Source: Nitronereus sp964503895
GTDB taxonomy: Bacteria; Nitrospirota; Nitrospiria; Nitrospirales; UBA8639
Reading direction: 5' to 3'
Assembly: GCA_964503895.1 (NCBI GenBank)
Contig: CAZDCF010000014.1
Span: 1-36,117, forward strand
Length of the DNA stretch: 36,117 nucleotides
Shown here: piece after piece, positions 1 to 7,597 of the stretch
Layout of the letters: every line of letters begins with the position of its first letter
Position numbering within the stretch: the first letter of the stretch is position 1
Made by a program: the position numbers and the translations under genes
Notes under the pieces: generated by a model
Databases searched by the model: none
What the model was told of the DNA's origin: nothing
What the model saw: the letters and a program-made list of their open reading frames with translations, nothing else

Positions 1-205
1 CCCACATACCTTTCGGATATTTTTTCTTGGATTTAAAATATTCGAGGCAGGCTTCAGTGGTTATAGTAAATCCTGGAGGAACTGAAATGTTTAGATTCGT
101 CATTTCGGCAAGACCAGCACCTTTTCCGCCAAGGAGTTCTCTCATCAAACCCCCTCCTTCGGCCTTGCCATCGCCGAAGTAATAGACGTACTTCTTTTTC
201 TCCAT
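1..205 (-). CDS. ppdK: Pyruvate, phosphate dikinase, N-terminal part (cut by window edge)
   Basis: Reading the minus strand from the ATG at 205-203 gives 68 codons that match the start of pyruvate phosphate dikinase: an N-terminal MEKKKYVYYFGDG stretch, then LLGGKGAGLAEM and a VPPGFTI segment, the conserved beginning of the ATP-grasp nucleotide-binding domain. The enzyme interconverts pyruvate, ATP and phosphate with phosphoenolpyruvate, AMP and pyrophosphate in the cytoplasm. The start is supported by a strong purine-rich ribosome site (GGGGGGAG) six bases upstream. The rest of the gene, including the catalytic histidine domain, lies outside the window. It follows glyQ-glyS and a small membrane protein on the same strand, but a 204-bp gap with a possible promoter suggests its own transcript. 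Confidence 0.93.
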   Translation of the reverse strand, partial: MEKKKYVYYFGDGKAEGGGLMRELLGGKGAGLAEMTNLNISVPPGFTITTEACLEYFKSKKKYPKGMW

Positions 206-280
206 TCGTGGCTCCCCCCTTTATGCCAAACCCTGCCCAGCCAGCCTATTCAACGCATTACCTGTCGCAGAAAAAGTGAA

Positions 281-308
281 AATGTACCATATTTTTTTTA
301 ATTCTCAA
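281..308 (-). promoter_or_regulatory. Possible sigma-70 promoter for ppdK
   Basis: On the minus strand TTGAGA (308-303) and TACATT (286-281) are separated by 16 bp of very A/T-rich sequence, about 75 bp upstream of the ppdK start. Both boxes are partial matches (4-5 of 6), so this is only a candidate. It is the best promoter-like pair I see in the gap between 206 and 409. Confidence 0.35.
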
Positions 309-409
309 AAAAATTTCCAACTTGAACAATGAAACGTTTATCCTTTGCACAATGCATTGGCCAGAAAAACACTGAGGCCCAGTCCTCCACCAAAAAACTT
401 CAAAGAGAT

Positions 410-859
410 CTACCGACTGCTCGCGTAAAGCCGAAGCTGATACCAATTGATCAAAAACCGCTTCACCCACATTCCCAAAAAAATGACCGCGAATGTAAAA
501 ACCACCAAACCTAAGAGTTGATGGTCCGCTTTTCGAGCATTCAGGTAATACAAATTCCCATCAGAGCCCATGGCCAGAGGTTCGTTCTTTCGTAATTTAT
601 GGACTTGCCCCGTGGGATCTGTCGTATCCAACCATTCAGAACACACTTGAACAGGGCTATCCACACCTAAAATTTTTTCCCACGTCACACGCACACAATG
701 AGCGCTGGTCGGATCATAGAGTTCCGAATTCGTCAGCACGAAGTCCAAGTCCAAACCACTCACCCATAGCCCTCCTAATAATAGAGTATTACATACAATA
801 ATTAGGGACAGGGTGACCCCAATATTAAACCATCGAAATCTGGATTCAGAAAAGATCAT
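410..859 (-). CDS. Small two-helix membrane protein of unknown function
   Basis: This is a 149-residue protein. It has a hydrophobic segment at about residues 13-35 (core IIVCNTLLLGGLWV) and a second at about 113-132 (LLGLVVFTFAVIFLGMWV), followed by a basic C-terminal tail. The roughly 75-residue stretch between them contains two cysteines (CVRV and VCSEW) and would sit on the outer face of the inner membrane if both ends are cytoplasmic. I recognise no family. It lies 51 bp after glyS on the same strand and is probably the last gene of the glyQ-glyS transcript. No clear Shine-Dalgarno sequence precedes the ATG at 859, so the exact start is uncertain. Confidence 0.7.
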   Translation of the reverse strand: MIFSESRFRWFNIGVTLSLIIVCNTLLLGGLWVSGLDLDFVLTNSELYDPTSAHCVRVTWEKILGVDSPVQVCSEWLDTTDPTGQVHKLRKNEPLAMGSDGNLYYLNARKADHQLLGLVVFTFAVIFLGMWVKRFLINWYQLRLYASSR

Positions 860-910
860 GGGACTTCACGATTCTCTTAACTTACTTGAATCTCTCCCTT
901 GAATCTTCTT

Positions 911-3145
911 CTATGTATTTTGTTGCCCCTGCACCTGAATCTTAGACAAATCCCCAATACCAAGGAATAGCTCATCAACCTTTCGCAATAAGGATAATCG
1001 ATTGGCCCGGATTTCGGCTTCTGGAGCATTCACCAGCACACCATCGAAAAAGACGTCAATGGCGCTCTTTAACCCAATCAAGGTTTTCAGTGCCAATGAA
1101 TAATCCTTGTCGCCAATGGCCGCTCCCACGGCTCCACGGGCCTCTACAAGACTGGCAAGAAGATCTTTTTCGGATCGATGTGTAAGCAAATCAATATTCA
1201 CAGTATTCGATGTCCATTGTTCTTTTTCGACTAAACGATGGGCCCGCTTAAATCCAACCATGAGAGGATCAAAATCCTCCTCATGGGTAATTGCTTGAAG
1301 TGCCAGCATGCGAGAGAATAAATCGGTCAAGGAAAACTCACCAATGACGCGTCCTTTGAGTACCGCATCGATTACATCTTCACGAACCCCATGAAGAGTT
1401 CGCGCAAAAAACCTAAGCCGATCGGCCAAAAACTCGACGAGAGTAGGAAGCGGTTCAGTCCCCGCCCTAACCCGTTCAGTTTCAGATGAAACTACAGATG
1501 GAACTCCCTGTTTTTCTAACAACTGTTCAGCCTGACGAAGAAGATCGATTAAGTTCACATGAAGAGTTGCTTCGACCAAGATCCGCACAAGGCCAAACGC
1601 TTGCCGTCGCAAAGCAAACGGGTCTTCTGATCCAGACGGTACCATCCCCACATGGAAAAAAGCCGCCAGAGTATCAAGACGATCAGCTAGTGACAACAAT
1701 TGCCCAACCTGAGCCTTTGGAATGTTATCTTCGGGAGTACCAGGTTGATAATATTCACCCAACGCTTGGCATACTACAGGCGTCTCCCTATCGTGAATGG
1801 CATATTCCCTACCCATCACCCCTTGTAATGTGGGAAACTCACCTACCATTCCAGTCGATAAGTCGGCTTTACTCAAAAATGCAGATCGCTGGCAGGCCTC
1901 CTTGAAAGATCCCAACCCCGCAGCTTCAGCTAGTACGCCTATCAAAAAAACCATCCGTTCAGTTTTTTGATACAAGGTTCCAAGCTTCTTATGGAACACG
2001 ACGCCATTGAGTTTATTTACACGATCAGCAAGTTTGCTCTTACAGTCATCTTCAAAAAAATATTTGGCATCAGCCAACCGCGCGGCAAGCACGCGCTCGT
2101 TCCCAACGGTAATGAGATCCATTGTGGGAATCTTCATATTAGATGGAGCTAAAAAATTTGGTAACAAAGCTTGCTTGGTATTGATCACAGAGAAAAAACC
2201 TTGATGTTCTTTCATGGCAGTGATCAAAACTTCCGAAGGCAACTTCAAATATTGCTTATCGAATGTCCCACACACCACATTCGGACACTCGACAGAAAAC
2301 ACGGCCTGTTCGATTAACTCACCATAACTGGCCTGATACACTTTTCCTTCCACCGCCCTAACCAATATATTCATCCGGCTTTGCATAATGATTCGCCGCT
2401 GTTCAGGATCAGCCACCACGCCAGCTTGTTCGAGCGTCGACTCATAAGCTTCAGGATTTTTAATTTCGATCCCTTTAGCCTTAGAGGAAGAACCCTTGTT
2501 TCCTGAAAGAAATCGATGGCCGAAGGTTCGATTCCAAGACTGCACTCCAGCAACTTCAATGGAAATAATATTTGGCCCAAGCAAAGCAAGAATCCATCGG
2601 ATTGGGCGAGGATATCGCACTCCCGTAGCATTCCACTTCATGGTTTTGGGGAAAGAAAGATTTTTGATCAAGAAAGAAAGCGTTTCCTTGAGCACCACAT
2701 CTGTTCGACGACCATCTTGGCATTTCACAGCACAGACGTACTCACCCTTCGGCGTTTCTCTCACCTCAAGTGACTTTGCATCAATACCCTGAGATTTGGC
2801 AAAACCTTGAGCCGCTTTGGTAGGCTGTCCTTGAACATCGAAAGCCGCAGCCTTTGAGGGACCAAGCACTTCTTCATAAGCTGAGGGTTGTTTCGTAGCA
2901 ACATTTTCAATAAGCACAGCTAGCCGGCGTGGAGTACCAAAAGAACGAATCGCTCCATACGTAATCCTTTGCTCAACAAGCAACGCTTGGATCGATTGAT
3001 CAAGTTGGTTCATGGCTGGCCTAATCATTTGCCAAGGCAATTCTTCGGATCCGATTTCGAGCAGAAACGTTGCCGAAGAGGGATCTGACGATTTAGTATT
3101 TGATTGGGGTGGAGAAGACGATTTTTTATGTAACGAACGTGTCAT
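911..3145 (-). CDS. glyS: Glycyl-tRNA synthetase, beta subunit
   Basis: The beta chain of the alpha2beta2 bacterial glycyl-tRNA synthetase, which contributes to tRNA(Gly) recognition and aminoacylation. Recognisable segments are FLLEIGSEELPWQMI after the N-terminal extension, the SFPKTMKWN and RPIRWILALL block, MKEHQGFFSV, the HD-like core around LADRLDTLAAFF, DPFALRRQAFGL, and the C-terminal anticodon-binding region ending near FFDGVLVNAPE. At 744 residues it is longer than the usual ~690. Most of the excess is a Ser/Lys-rich N-terminal tail of about 25 residues, plus a short insert (NKGSSSKAKG) before EIKNPEAYE. It starts 9 bp after the glyQ stop codon, so the two subunits are almost certainly co-transcribed and translated together. 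Confidence 0.97.
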   Translation of the reverse strand: MTRSLHKKSSSPPQSNTKSSDPSSATFLLEIGSEELPWQMIRPAMNQLDQSIQALLVEQRITYGAIRSFGTPRRLAVLIENVATKQPSAYEEVLGPSKAAAFDVQGQPTKAAQGFAKSQGIDAKSLEVRETPKGEYVCAVKCQDGRRTDVVLKETLSFLIKNLSFPKTMKWNATGVRYPRPIRWILALLGPNIISIEVAGVQSWNRTFGHRFLSGNKGSSSKAKGIEIKNPEAYESTLEQAGVVADPEQRRIIMQSRMNILVRAVEGKVYQASYGELIEQAVFSVECPNVVCGTFDKQYLKLPSEVLITAMKEHQGFFSVINTKQALLPNFLAPSNMKIPTMDLITVGNERVLAARLADAKYFFEDDCKSKLADRVNKLNGVVFHKKLGTLYQKTERMVFLIGVLAEAAGLGSFKEACQRSAFLSKADLSTGMVGEFPTLQGVMGREYAIHDRETPVVCQALGEYYQPGTPEDNIPKAQVGQLLSLADRLDTLAAFFHVGMVPSGSEDPFALRRQAFGLVRILVEATLHVNLIDLLRQAEQLLEKQGVPSVVSSETERVRAGTEPLPTLVEFLADRLRFFARTLHGVREDVIDAVLKGRVIGEFSLTDLFSRMLALQAITHEEDFDPLMVGFKRAHRLVEKEQWTSNTVNIDLLTHRSEKDLLASLVEARGAVGAAIGDKDYSLALKTLIGLKSAIDVFFDGVLVNAPEAEIRANRLSLLRKVDELFLGIGDLSKIQVQGQQNT

Positions 3146-3154
3146 AAGAAAAAA

Positions 3155-4120
3155 CTATTTTTTTGTAAGTCGTTTTCCAGATCCAGGACGAACCGATACC
3201 CGCTTACTTGATGGCTTAGCATTACGGTTTTTCGAAACAGGCAATTCCTTGGCGTTTTTTAATAGTGGAAATCCCATACTCTCCCGACACTCTACATATC
3301 CCGCCGCACAGGCTCGAGCTAGAGCCCGAACTCGTCCAATATAACCCGTCCGCTCAGCAACACTGATAGCACCACGAGCGTCAAGCAAATTAAATAAGTG
3401 AGATGATTTCACGCAATAATCGTACGCCGGCAAGACCAATCCTCGATTCAAAAGTTTTTTGCACTCGGCTTCACAGAAGTTGAACATGGTGCTCACCATA
3501 CTGATATCTGCAACTTCAAAATTATATGTAGAGAATTGAACTTCCTGATCACGAAAAAGATCGCCATAGGTTGCATTACTCGACCACATGAGGTCATAGA
3601 CGTTATTCACCTCCTGAATATACATGGCAATTCGCTCAGTCCCATACGTCAGTTCAACCGTAACCGGGTCCAGCGCCTGTCCACCCGCTTCTTGAAAATA
3701 AGTAAACTGGGCAATTTCCATTCCGTCTAATCTCACTTCCCAGCCCAGCCCCCAAGCTCCCAGCGTAGGCGACTCCCAATCATCTTGAATAAACTGAATG
3801 TCATGTTTATATGGATCGATCCCCAAGGCTGCTAGACTATCGAGATACAGTGCTTGAATATTATCAGGACAAGGTTTCATGACCACTTGATATTGGTAGT
3901 AATGTTGAAGACGATTGGGGTTTTCTCCATATCGACCGTCAGTTGGTCGACGGCAGGGTTCAACATAAGCAGCGCACCACGGCTCAGGCCCTAGGGCCCT
4001 TAGAAACGTCGCGGGGTTAAAAGTTCCAGCACCCTTTTCTAAATCGTAGGGTTGGCAAATTATACAATTTTGGTTGGCCCAGAATTGATGCAGAGAGAGG
4101 ATGAGGTCCTGGACGGTCAC
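3155..4120 (-). CDS. glyQ: Glycyl-tRNA synthetase, alpha subunit
   Basis: The catalytic alpha chain of tetrameric glycyl-tRNA synthetase. Near-invariant segments are visible: FWANQNCIICQPYD, GAGTFNPATFLRALGPEPW, YVEPCRRPTDGRYGENPNRL, WESPTLGAWGLGWEVRLDGM and FTYFQEAGG. The family is usually about 290-300 residues. Here it is 321, because of a basic, low-complexity C-terminal tail rich in Lys, Arg and Ser over roughly the last 34 residues. The start is GTG at 4120-4118, giving the expected MTVQDLI beginning. No Shine-Dalgarno sequence is visible in front of it (the preceding bases are CACCCCTT). glyS follows after 9 bp. I looked for a T-box leader upstream and did not find one. Confidence 0.97.
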   Translation of the reverse strand: MTVQDLILSLHQFWANQNCIICQPYDLEKGAGTFNPATFLRALGPEPWCAAYVEPCRRPTDGRYGENPNRLQHYYQYQVVMKPCPDNIQALYLDSLAALGIDPYKHDIQFIQDDWESPTLGAWGLGWEVRLDGMEIAQFTYFQEAGGQALDPVTVELTYGTERIAMYIQEVNNVYDLMWSSNATYGDLFRDQEVQFSTYNFEVADISMVSTMFNFCEAECKKLLNRGLVLPAYDYCVKSSHLFNLLDARGAISVAERTGYIGRVRALARACAAGYVECRESMGFPLLKNAKELPVSKNRNAKPSSKRVSVRPGSGKRLTKK

Positions 4121-4265
4121 AAGGGGTGTTAAAAGCCTATTCTGAAAAGGCCCGATGTGTTAATGAGTAAAAAATTATCAATTTTTGCCCCGGCACAGCG
4201 ATTTTTGAACGTAGCAATAACGTGGTGCAGTGTCAAGGTAATAGACTATAAAAGCTTGAAAACCC

Positions 4266-4294
4266 TTGCCTTTTTACACAGGCTTCATTATATT
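4266..4294 (+). promoter_or_regulatory. Probable sigma-70 promoter for the small lipoprotein gene
   Basis: TTGCCT (4266-4271) and TATATT (4289-4294) are separated by 17 bp. The -10 box matches the consensus at 5 of 6 positions. It lies 32 bp before the ATG at 4327, which leaves room for a short leader containing the AAGGAGGGAG ribosome site. The divergent region 4121-4326 also holds TTGACA on the minus strand near 4233-4238, with a weak TACGTT 17 bp downstream, a candidate promoter for glyQ. Confidence 0.5.
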
Positions 4295-4326
4295 GCCTTC
4301 TCGTTATGTACGAAGGAGGGAGCTTT

Positions 4327-4629
4327 ATGAAAATTACCGATTTTTTTGTTCGTAGTTTCTTAGGTATTTCTGCGTCAGCCCTGCTCATGGCTGGTTGCGC
4401 AGAGATGCAAGGAAGTAGCCCCAGTGCCGGTGGACCTGGCGCCAGTTCATCGTCCTCTACACCGGTCTCAAGCGCGAATGTTGCATCAGGGCACTATGGA
4501 GATACCCTGGAAACATGCCTTGGTCGAATTCCAAGCGACTCTTCCGATTCACAACACATGTTGGCTGAATTGTCCTGCCAACGCGATGAAGAAAACCGTC
4601 AGTCTATTAAAGCAGTCCCTGGGAATTAA
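4327..4629 (+). CDS. Small secreted lipoprotein of unknown function
   Basis: A 100-residue protein with a type II signal peptide: a charged start (MKITDFFVR), a hydrophobic core (SFLGISASALLMAG) and a lipobox ending at Cys24 (LMAGC). A Ser/Gly/Pro-rich linker of about 30 residues follows, then a short C-terminal domain with two cysteines (ETCLGRIP and LSCQRDEEN) that could form a disulfide. I recognise no family. An in-frame ATG lies upstream at 4306, but the strong AAGGAGGGAG site at 4311-4320 sits correctly for the ATG at 4327, and only this start gives a clean signal peptide. It is probably anchored to the inner or outer membrane. The gene stands alone after its own promoter. Confidence 0.8.
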   Translation: MKITDFFVRSFLGISASALLMAGCAEMQGSSPSAGGPGASSSSSTPVSSANVASGHYGDTLETCLGRIPSDSSDSQHMLAELSCQRDEENRQSIKAVPGN

Positions 4630-4699
4630 CCGACTTCCTAGATTAGAATCAAGACCAGAACAACTATTGCCCTGGCTTGACGAAAATCTACATCATTTA

Positions 4700-4747
4700 G
4701 GCAGGTAGTGAAACTACCCTCAATGGGCAGCTTGTTCTCTACCTGCC
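4700..4747 (+). promoter_or_regulatory. Nested inverted repeat in the leader of thiD
   Basis: GGCAGGTAG (4700-4708) pairs perfectly with CTACCTGCC (4739-4747). Its inner half GGTAG (4704-4708) can instead pair with CTACC (4714-4718) across a TGAAA loop. The two structures exclude each other. The repeat ends 16 bp before the thiD ATG at 4764. No T tract follows, so it is not a plain intrinsic terminator. It lacks the conserved bases of a TPP riboswitch. Confidence 0.4.
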
Positions 4748-4763
4748 GCTACCACTTTCTTCC

Positions 4764-5552
4764 ATGATAAAACAGGTCCTAACGATTGCAGGTTCCGATT
4801 CTGGAGGTGGTGCAGGCATCCAAGCTGACCTCAAAGCCATGTCAGCCAATGGAACATTTGCCATGTCGGTGATTACATCTATTACGGCCCAAAACACCAA
4901 AGATGTCACAGCAATCCACGATATTCCGGACACCATCATTGAAGCACAAATCGATGCTATCTTCGATGATTTCGATGTCGCAGCTGTCAAAACGGGTATG
5001 CTTTCCACCGCCACTACCACTGCCCTCGTAGGGCGAAAAATGAAACAATATCAAGTACAAAAGCTTGTTGTCGATCCAGTCATGGTATCAAAAAACGGCC
5101 ATGAACTCCTACAGCCCAGCGCCGTAAACTGGTTAAAGCAAGACCTGATACCTTTAGCCTTTCTCCTGACACCGAATATCCCTGAAGCTGAACGTTTAAC
5201 TGGGATGACCATTCGAACGTTGGAAGAAACTCGAGAAGCCGCCAAAGCTTTATACCAACTTGGATGCCAGCATGTCCTCATAAAAGGTGGGCATTCGCTG
5301 GAGCATCCCGCCACCGATCTTCTTTATGATGGTCGTTTTTTTCGGATGTACAAAGGAGATGTTATCGACACGAAAACAACACATGGTACAGGGTGCACTT
5401 ATGCCTCAGCTATCACCGCTCAACTCGCATTAGGGAAGCCTATTGCCGATGCTATCGAAGCCGCCAAAACATACATTACTTCAGCTATTCTCCATGGGCT
5501 GCCCATAGGTCATGGACATGGCCCAACGAACCATTTCTTTTTCCTGTCGTAA
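4764..5552 (+). CDS. thiD: Hydroxymethylpyrimidine / phosphomethylpyrimidine kinase
   Basis: A ribokinase-fold kinase of 262 residues that phosphorylates 4-amino-5-hydroxymethyl-2-methylpyrimidine and its monophosphate, supplying the pyrimidine half of thiamine. The N-terminus carries the family signature LTIAGSDSGGGAGIQADLK (about residues 6-24). DPVMVSKNGHELL lies in the middle and the anion-hole motif THGTGCTYASAI near residue 209. TPNIPEAERLTG and HVLIKGGH are also typical. Length is normal. No other thiamine gene is nearby. The ATG is preceded by pyrimidine-rich sequence without a Shine-Dalgarno motif, but the LTIAGSDSGG start is conserved and leaves little doubt. A nested inverted repeat lies just upstream. 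Confidence 0.95.
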   Translation: MIKQVLTIAGSDSGGGAGIQADLKAMSANGTFAMSVITSITAQNTKDVTAIHDIPDTIIEAQIDAIFDDFDVAAVKTGMLSTATTTALVGRKMKQYQVQKLVVDPVMVSKNGHELLQPSAVNWLKQDLIPLAFLLTPNIPEAERLTGMTIRTLEETREAAKALYQLGCQHVLIKGGHSLEHPATDLLYDGRFFRMYKGDVIDTKTTHGTGCTYASAITAQLALGKPIADAIEAAKTYITSAILHGLPIGHGHGPTNHFFFLS

Positions 5553-5657
5553 CATTTTTCCCTGTCTTTAATTTACACAACCAACTTTGGCTATCTCAGT
5601 TTCGCATTTAACCATAAACCAGTTGACAACCTTCAAGATGTCCATAAAGATTTCTGC

Positions 5658-6458
5658 ATGAAATACCACCAAACAAAACTGCTCTTTGAGCATATCCTTG
5701 GTCAAACATCTGCGATCTTAACGGAACCTAGAAACAGCGCGGTTGGTATTGTCATCCTCTGCCATGGATTTCTGTCCAATAAAGATAGTCGCACGAACAT
5801 GCGGCTTACCGAATTGCTCGTCTCCCAAGGACTCAGTACACTTCGCTTTGATTGGTTCGGTATGGGAGAATCTAGCGGACAATTCTCCAATATTAATGTA
5901 ACCACCTGCCAATCTCAGTTAGATTCTCTTCTTGAGGATATAAAAGCGAAAGGATATCGAAACATTGGGTTGGTCGGCTCCAGCTTTGGTGGGCTATTAT
6001 CAGTTTTAATCGCGGCCAATCACCAGGAACTTTTTGCAATTGGCCTTAAATGCCCAGTTCCAGACTTTCCGGAAATGCTAGAATTGGAATTTGGAAAAGA
6101 TGGCCTCAGCCGATGGCAACAGACAAACACCATACCCAATGTGACAGGGGGATCTGAACCCATTGCTTTGAATTTCCAATTTTATGAGAATTGCAAGAAA
6201 TACAATATATATAAACAGGCTAAACAAATAACAACGCCCTGTCTGATCGTACACGGGCAACAGGATGAACTGGTTCCTATACACCAAATAAACCAATTAA
6301 ATGAAAGCTTGGCTGGGGAAAAAAAGCTCCTTCTTCTCAAAAAGGCCAACCATCATTTTCAAAGACCCGAGGATTTCCGAAAAATGAGTCTTGCACTCAC
6401 TGAATGGATCGTAGACCATATACCCAACCCTTTGAACACCTCGCGAGCCACTGCATGA
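5658..6458 (+). CDS. Alpha/beta hydrolase, serine hydrolase type
   Basis: A 266-residue alpha/beta-hydrolase fold protein. The oxyanion strand ends in ILCHGFLSNKDS (about 33-44). A DWFGMGESSG segment follows, then the nucleophile elbow GSSFGG (107-112, Ser109). The acid is probably the Asp in HGQQDELVP and the base the first or second His in KKANHHF near the C-terminus. This arrangement resembles small acyl esterases and peptidase S9-like hydrolases; the substrate cannot be told. TTGACA at 5623-5628 with a weak -10 right before the ATG would give a very short or absent leader. The stop codon overlaps the start of the next gene (ATGA), so the two are translationally coupled. Confidence 0.88.
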   Translation: MKYHQTKLLFEHILGQTSAILTEPRNSAVGIVILCHGFLSNKDSRTNMRLTELLVSQGLSTLRFDWFGMGESSGQFSNINVTTCQSQLDSLLEDIKAKGYRNIGLVGSSFGGLLSVLIAANHQELFAIGLKCPVPDFPEMLELEFGKDGLSRWQQTNTIPNVTGGSEPIALNFQFYENCKKYNIYKQAKQITTPCLIVHGQQDELVPIHQINQLNESLAGEKKLLLLKKANHHFQRPEDFRKMSLALTEWIVDHIPNPLNTSRATA

Positions 6459-6925
6459 CTGACATATCCAACTTACTCAAGGAAGAACAATTAGAGATTG
6501 TCCGCGTACTCTACCCCTGGTACAAAGAAGAAGTGTTCCGTCGGCGAGAACACATGATGCGACTCACAGCTTTTGGCAGTGCTTTCTTGGTTTTACTCTT
6601 AATCACCATCCTCGCTCTTGCGCCCCCGTATCCCGTTAACTTTATCATTAAAATCTTTTCCATAACCGGGGTTGCACTATTTTCAGCCTTATTCATTTAC
6701 CTAATTCTTCAACAGCGAGACCGACATCACCTTGCAAAAAAAACATTGATCGAAATAGAAAAAGTTCTTGGGCTATATGAGGAAGGATTATACTTGAAAG
6801 AAAAAACACTGTACCCCAAAGATTGGCAAACTGCATGGCAAACTGACCGAAGCATTACTGTTTATGTAACGGTCATAGCCGCACTTGCTGTCTTAGTCAT
6901 TGCAGCCGTTCTTGCCAAAGGATGA
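6455..6925 (+). CDS. Small integral membrane protein of unknown function
   Basis: A 156-residue protein starting at ATG 6455, where ATGA overlaps the stop of the hydrolase gene. An in-frame ATG at 6404 exists but lies inside the hydrolase gene. There are two adjacent hydrophobic helices at about residues 31-75 (cores FLVLLLITILALA and VALFSALFIYLIL) and a third at the C-terminus (VYVTVIAALAVLVIAAVLA). An amphipathic, charged stretch lies between them and contains a YEEGLYLKEKTLYPKDW motif. I do not recognise the family. Overlap with the hydrolase gene suggests a shared role at the membrane, but that is only inference. Confidence 0.75.
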   Translation: MTDISNLLKEEQLEIVRVLYPWYKEEVFRRREHMMRLTAFGSAFLVLLLITILALAPPYPVNFIIKIFSITGVALFSALFIYLILQQRDRHHLAKKTLIEIEKVLGLYEEGLYLKEKTLYPKDWQTAWQTDRSITVYVTVIAALAVLVIAAVLAKG

Positions 6926-6994
6926 CCCCAAGTCAAGGACAGGACAAAAATTGGCCCCTAAAGACTATCATCGGCCCTATAATATGGCTACGAC

Positions 6995-7504
6995 ATGATC
7001 AAACCCTATCTCGGAGTTCTCCCAACAAGCGCATCGAACACCTTTATAGAAGATACGGCTGTCATAATTGGAGATGTCGTAATTGACTATGATTCAAGCG
7101 TGTGGTTCAACAGCGTCATCCGTGGAGACGTCAATTATATACGGATCGGACATCGAACCAATGTTCAAGACCTGAGCCTCCTTCATGTGACTCATGATAC
7201 TCATCCCTTAGTGATTGGGAATGATGTGACTATCGGCCACCACGTAGTTCTACATGGATGCACAATTGGCAATCGCGTTCTGATTGGAATGGGCAGTGTC
7301 GTGATGGATGGAGCCGTAATTGAAGATGATTGCATTATTGGGGCTGGTTCTCTTGTCACCGAAAAGACAGTGATTCCTTCCCACAGCCTGGCGCTAGGCT
7401 TACCTGCACGCGTAAAACGTCCTCTTACGAAAAAAGAATTGGCCTGGATCAAAGAGTCAGCCGATAATTACGTCATGTATGCAAGAAACTACATGACTGA
7501 TTAG
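6995..7504 (+). CDS. Gamma-class carbonic anhydrase family protein (left-handed beta-helix)
   Basis: A 169-residue protein built of hexapeptide repeats, as in the YrdA/CamH branch of gamma carbonic anhydrases, which form trimers with zinc or iron between subunits. The expected metal ligands are present: His64 in SLLHVTHD, His82 in IGHHVVLHG and His87. The N-terminal segment SSVWFNSVIRGDVNYIRIG and the QDLSLLHV motif are hallmarks. Length is typical. Many family members have weak or no measured carbonic anhydrase activity, so the reaction (CO2 hydration) is probable rather than certain. A perfect TATAAT (6978-6983) lies 11 bp before the ATG and no Shine-Dalgarno sequence is visible, hinting at a very short leader. 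Confidence 0.9.
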   Translation: MIKPYLGVLPTSASNTFIEDTAVIIGDVVIDYDSSVWFNSVIRGDVNYIRIGHRTNVQDLSLLHVTHDTHPLVIGNDVTIGHHVVLHGCTIGNRVLIGMGSVVMDGAVIEDDCIIGAGSLVTEKTVIPSHSLALGLPARVKRPLTKKELAWIKESADNYVMYARNYMTD

Positions 7505-7597
7505 CGTGATACTACAGAAATTTTCTATTTTCATTGGTTCAAAATCTTTTAGCGACCCTATAGTTAAAATTTCTCAAATCTCATAGGAGACTTAACG

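Noticed and set aside
1486..1905. 139-codon open frame on the plus strand
   Set aside because: It is antisense to glyS, which has strong family motifs throughout; the product looks like no known protein.
4121..4326. T-box leader for glyQ
   Set aside because: The conserved T-box sequence and specifier stem are not seen on the minus strand, although the region is long enough for a short leader.
4630..4763. TPP riboswitch upstream of thiD
   Set aside because: None of the conserved THI-box segments (such as CTGAGA and the ACCTGATCTGG-like core) is present; only simple inverted repeats are seen.
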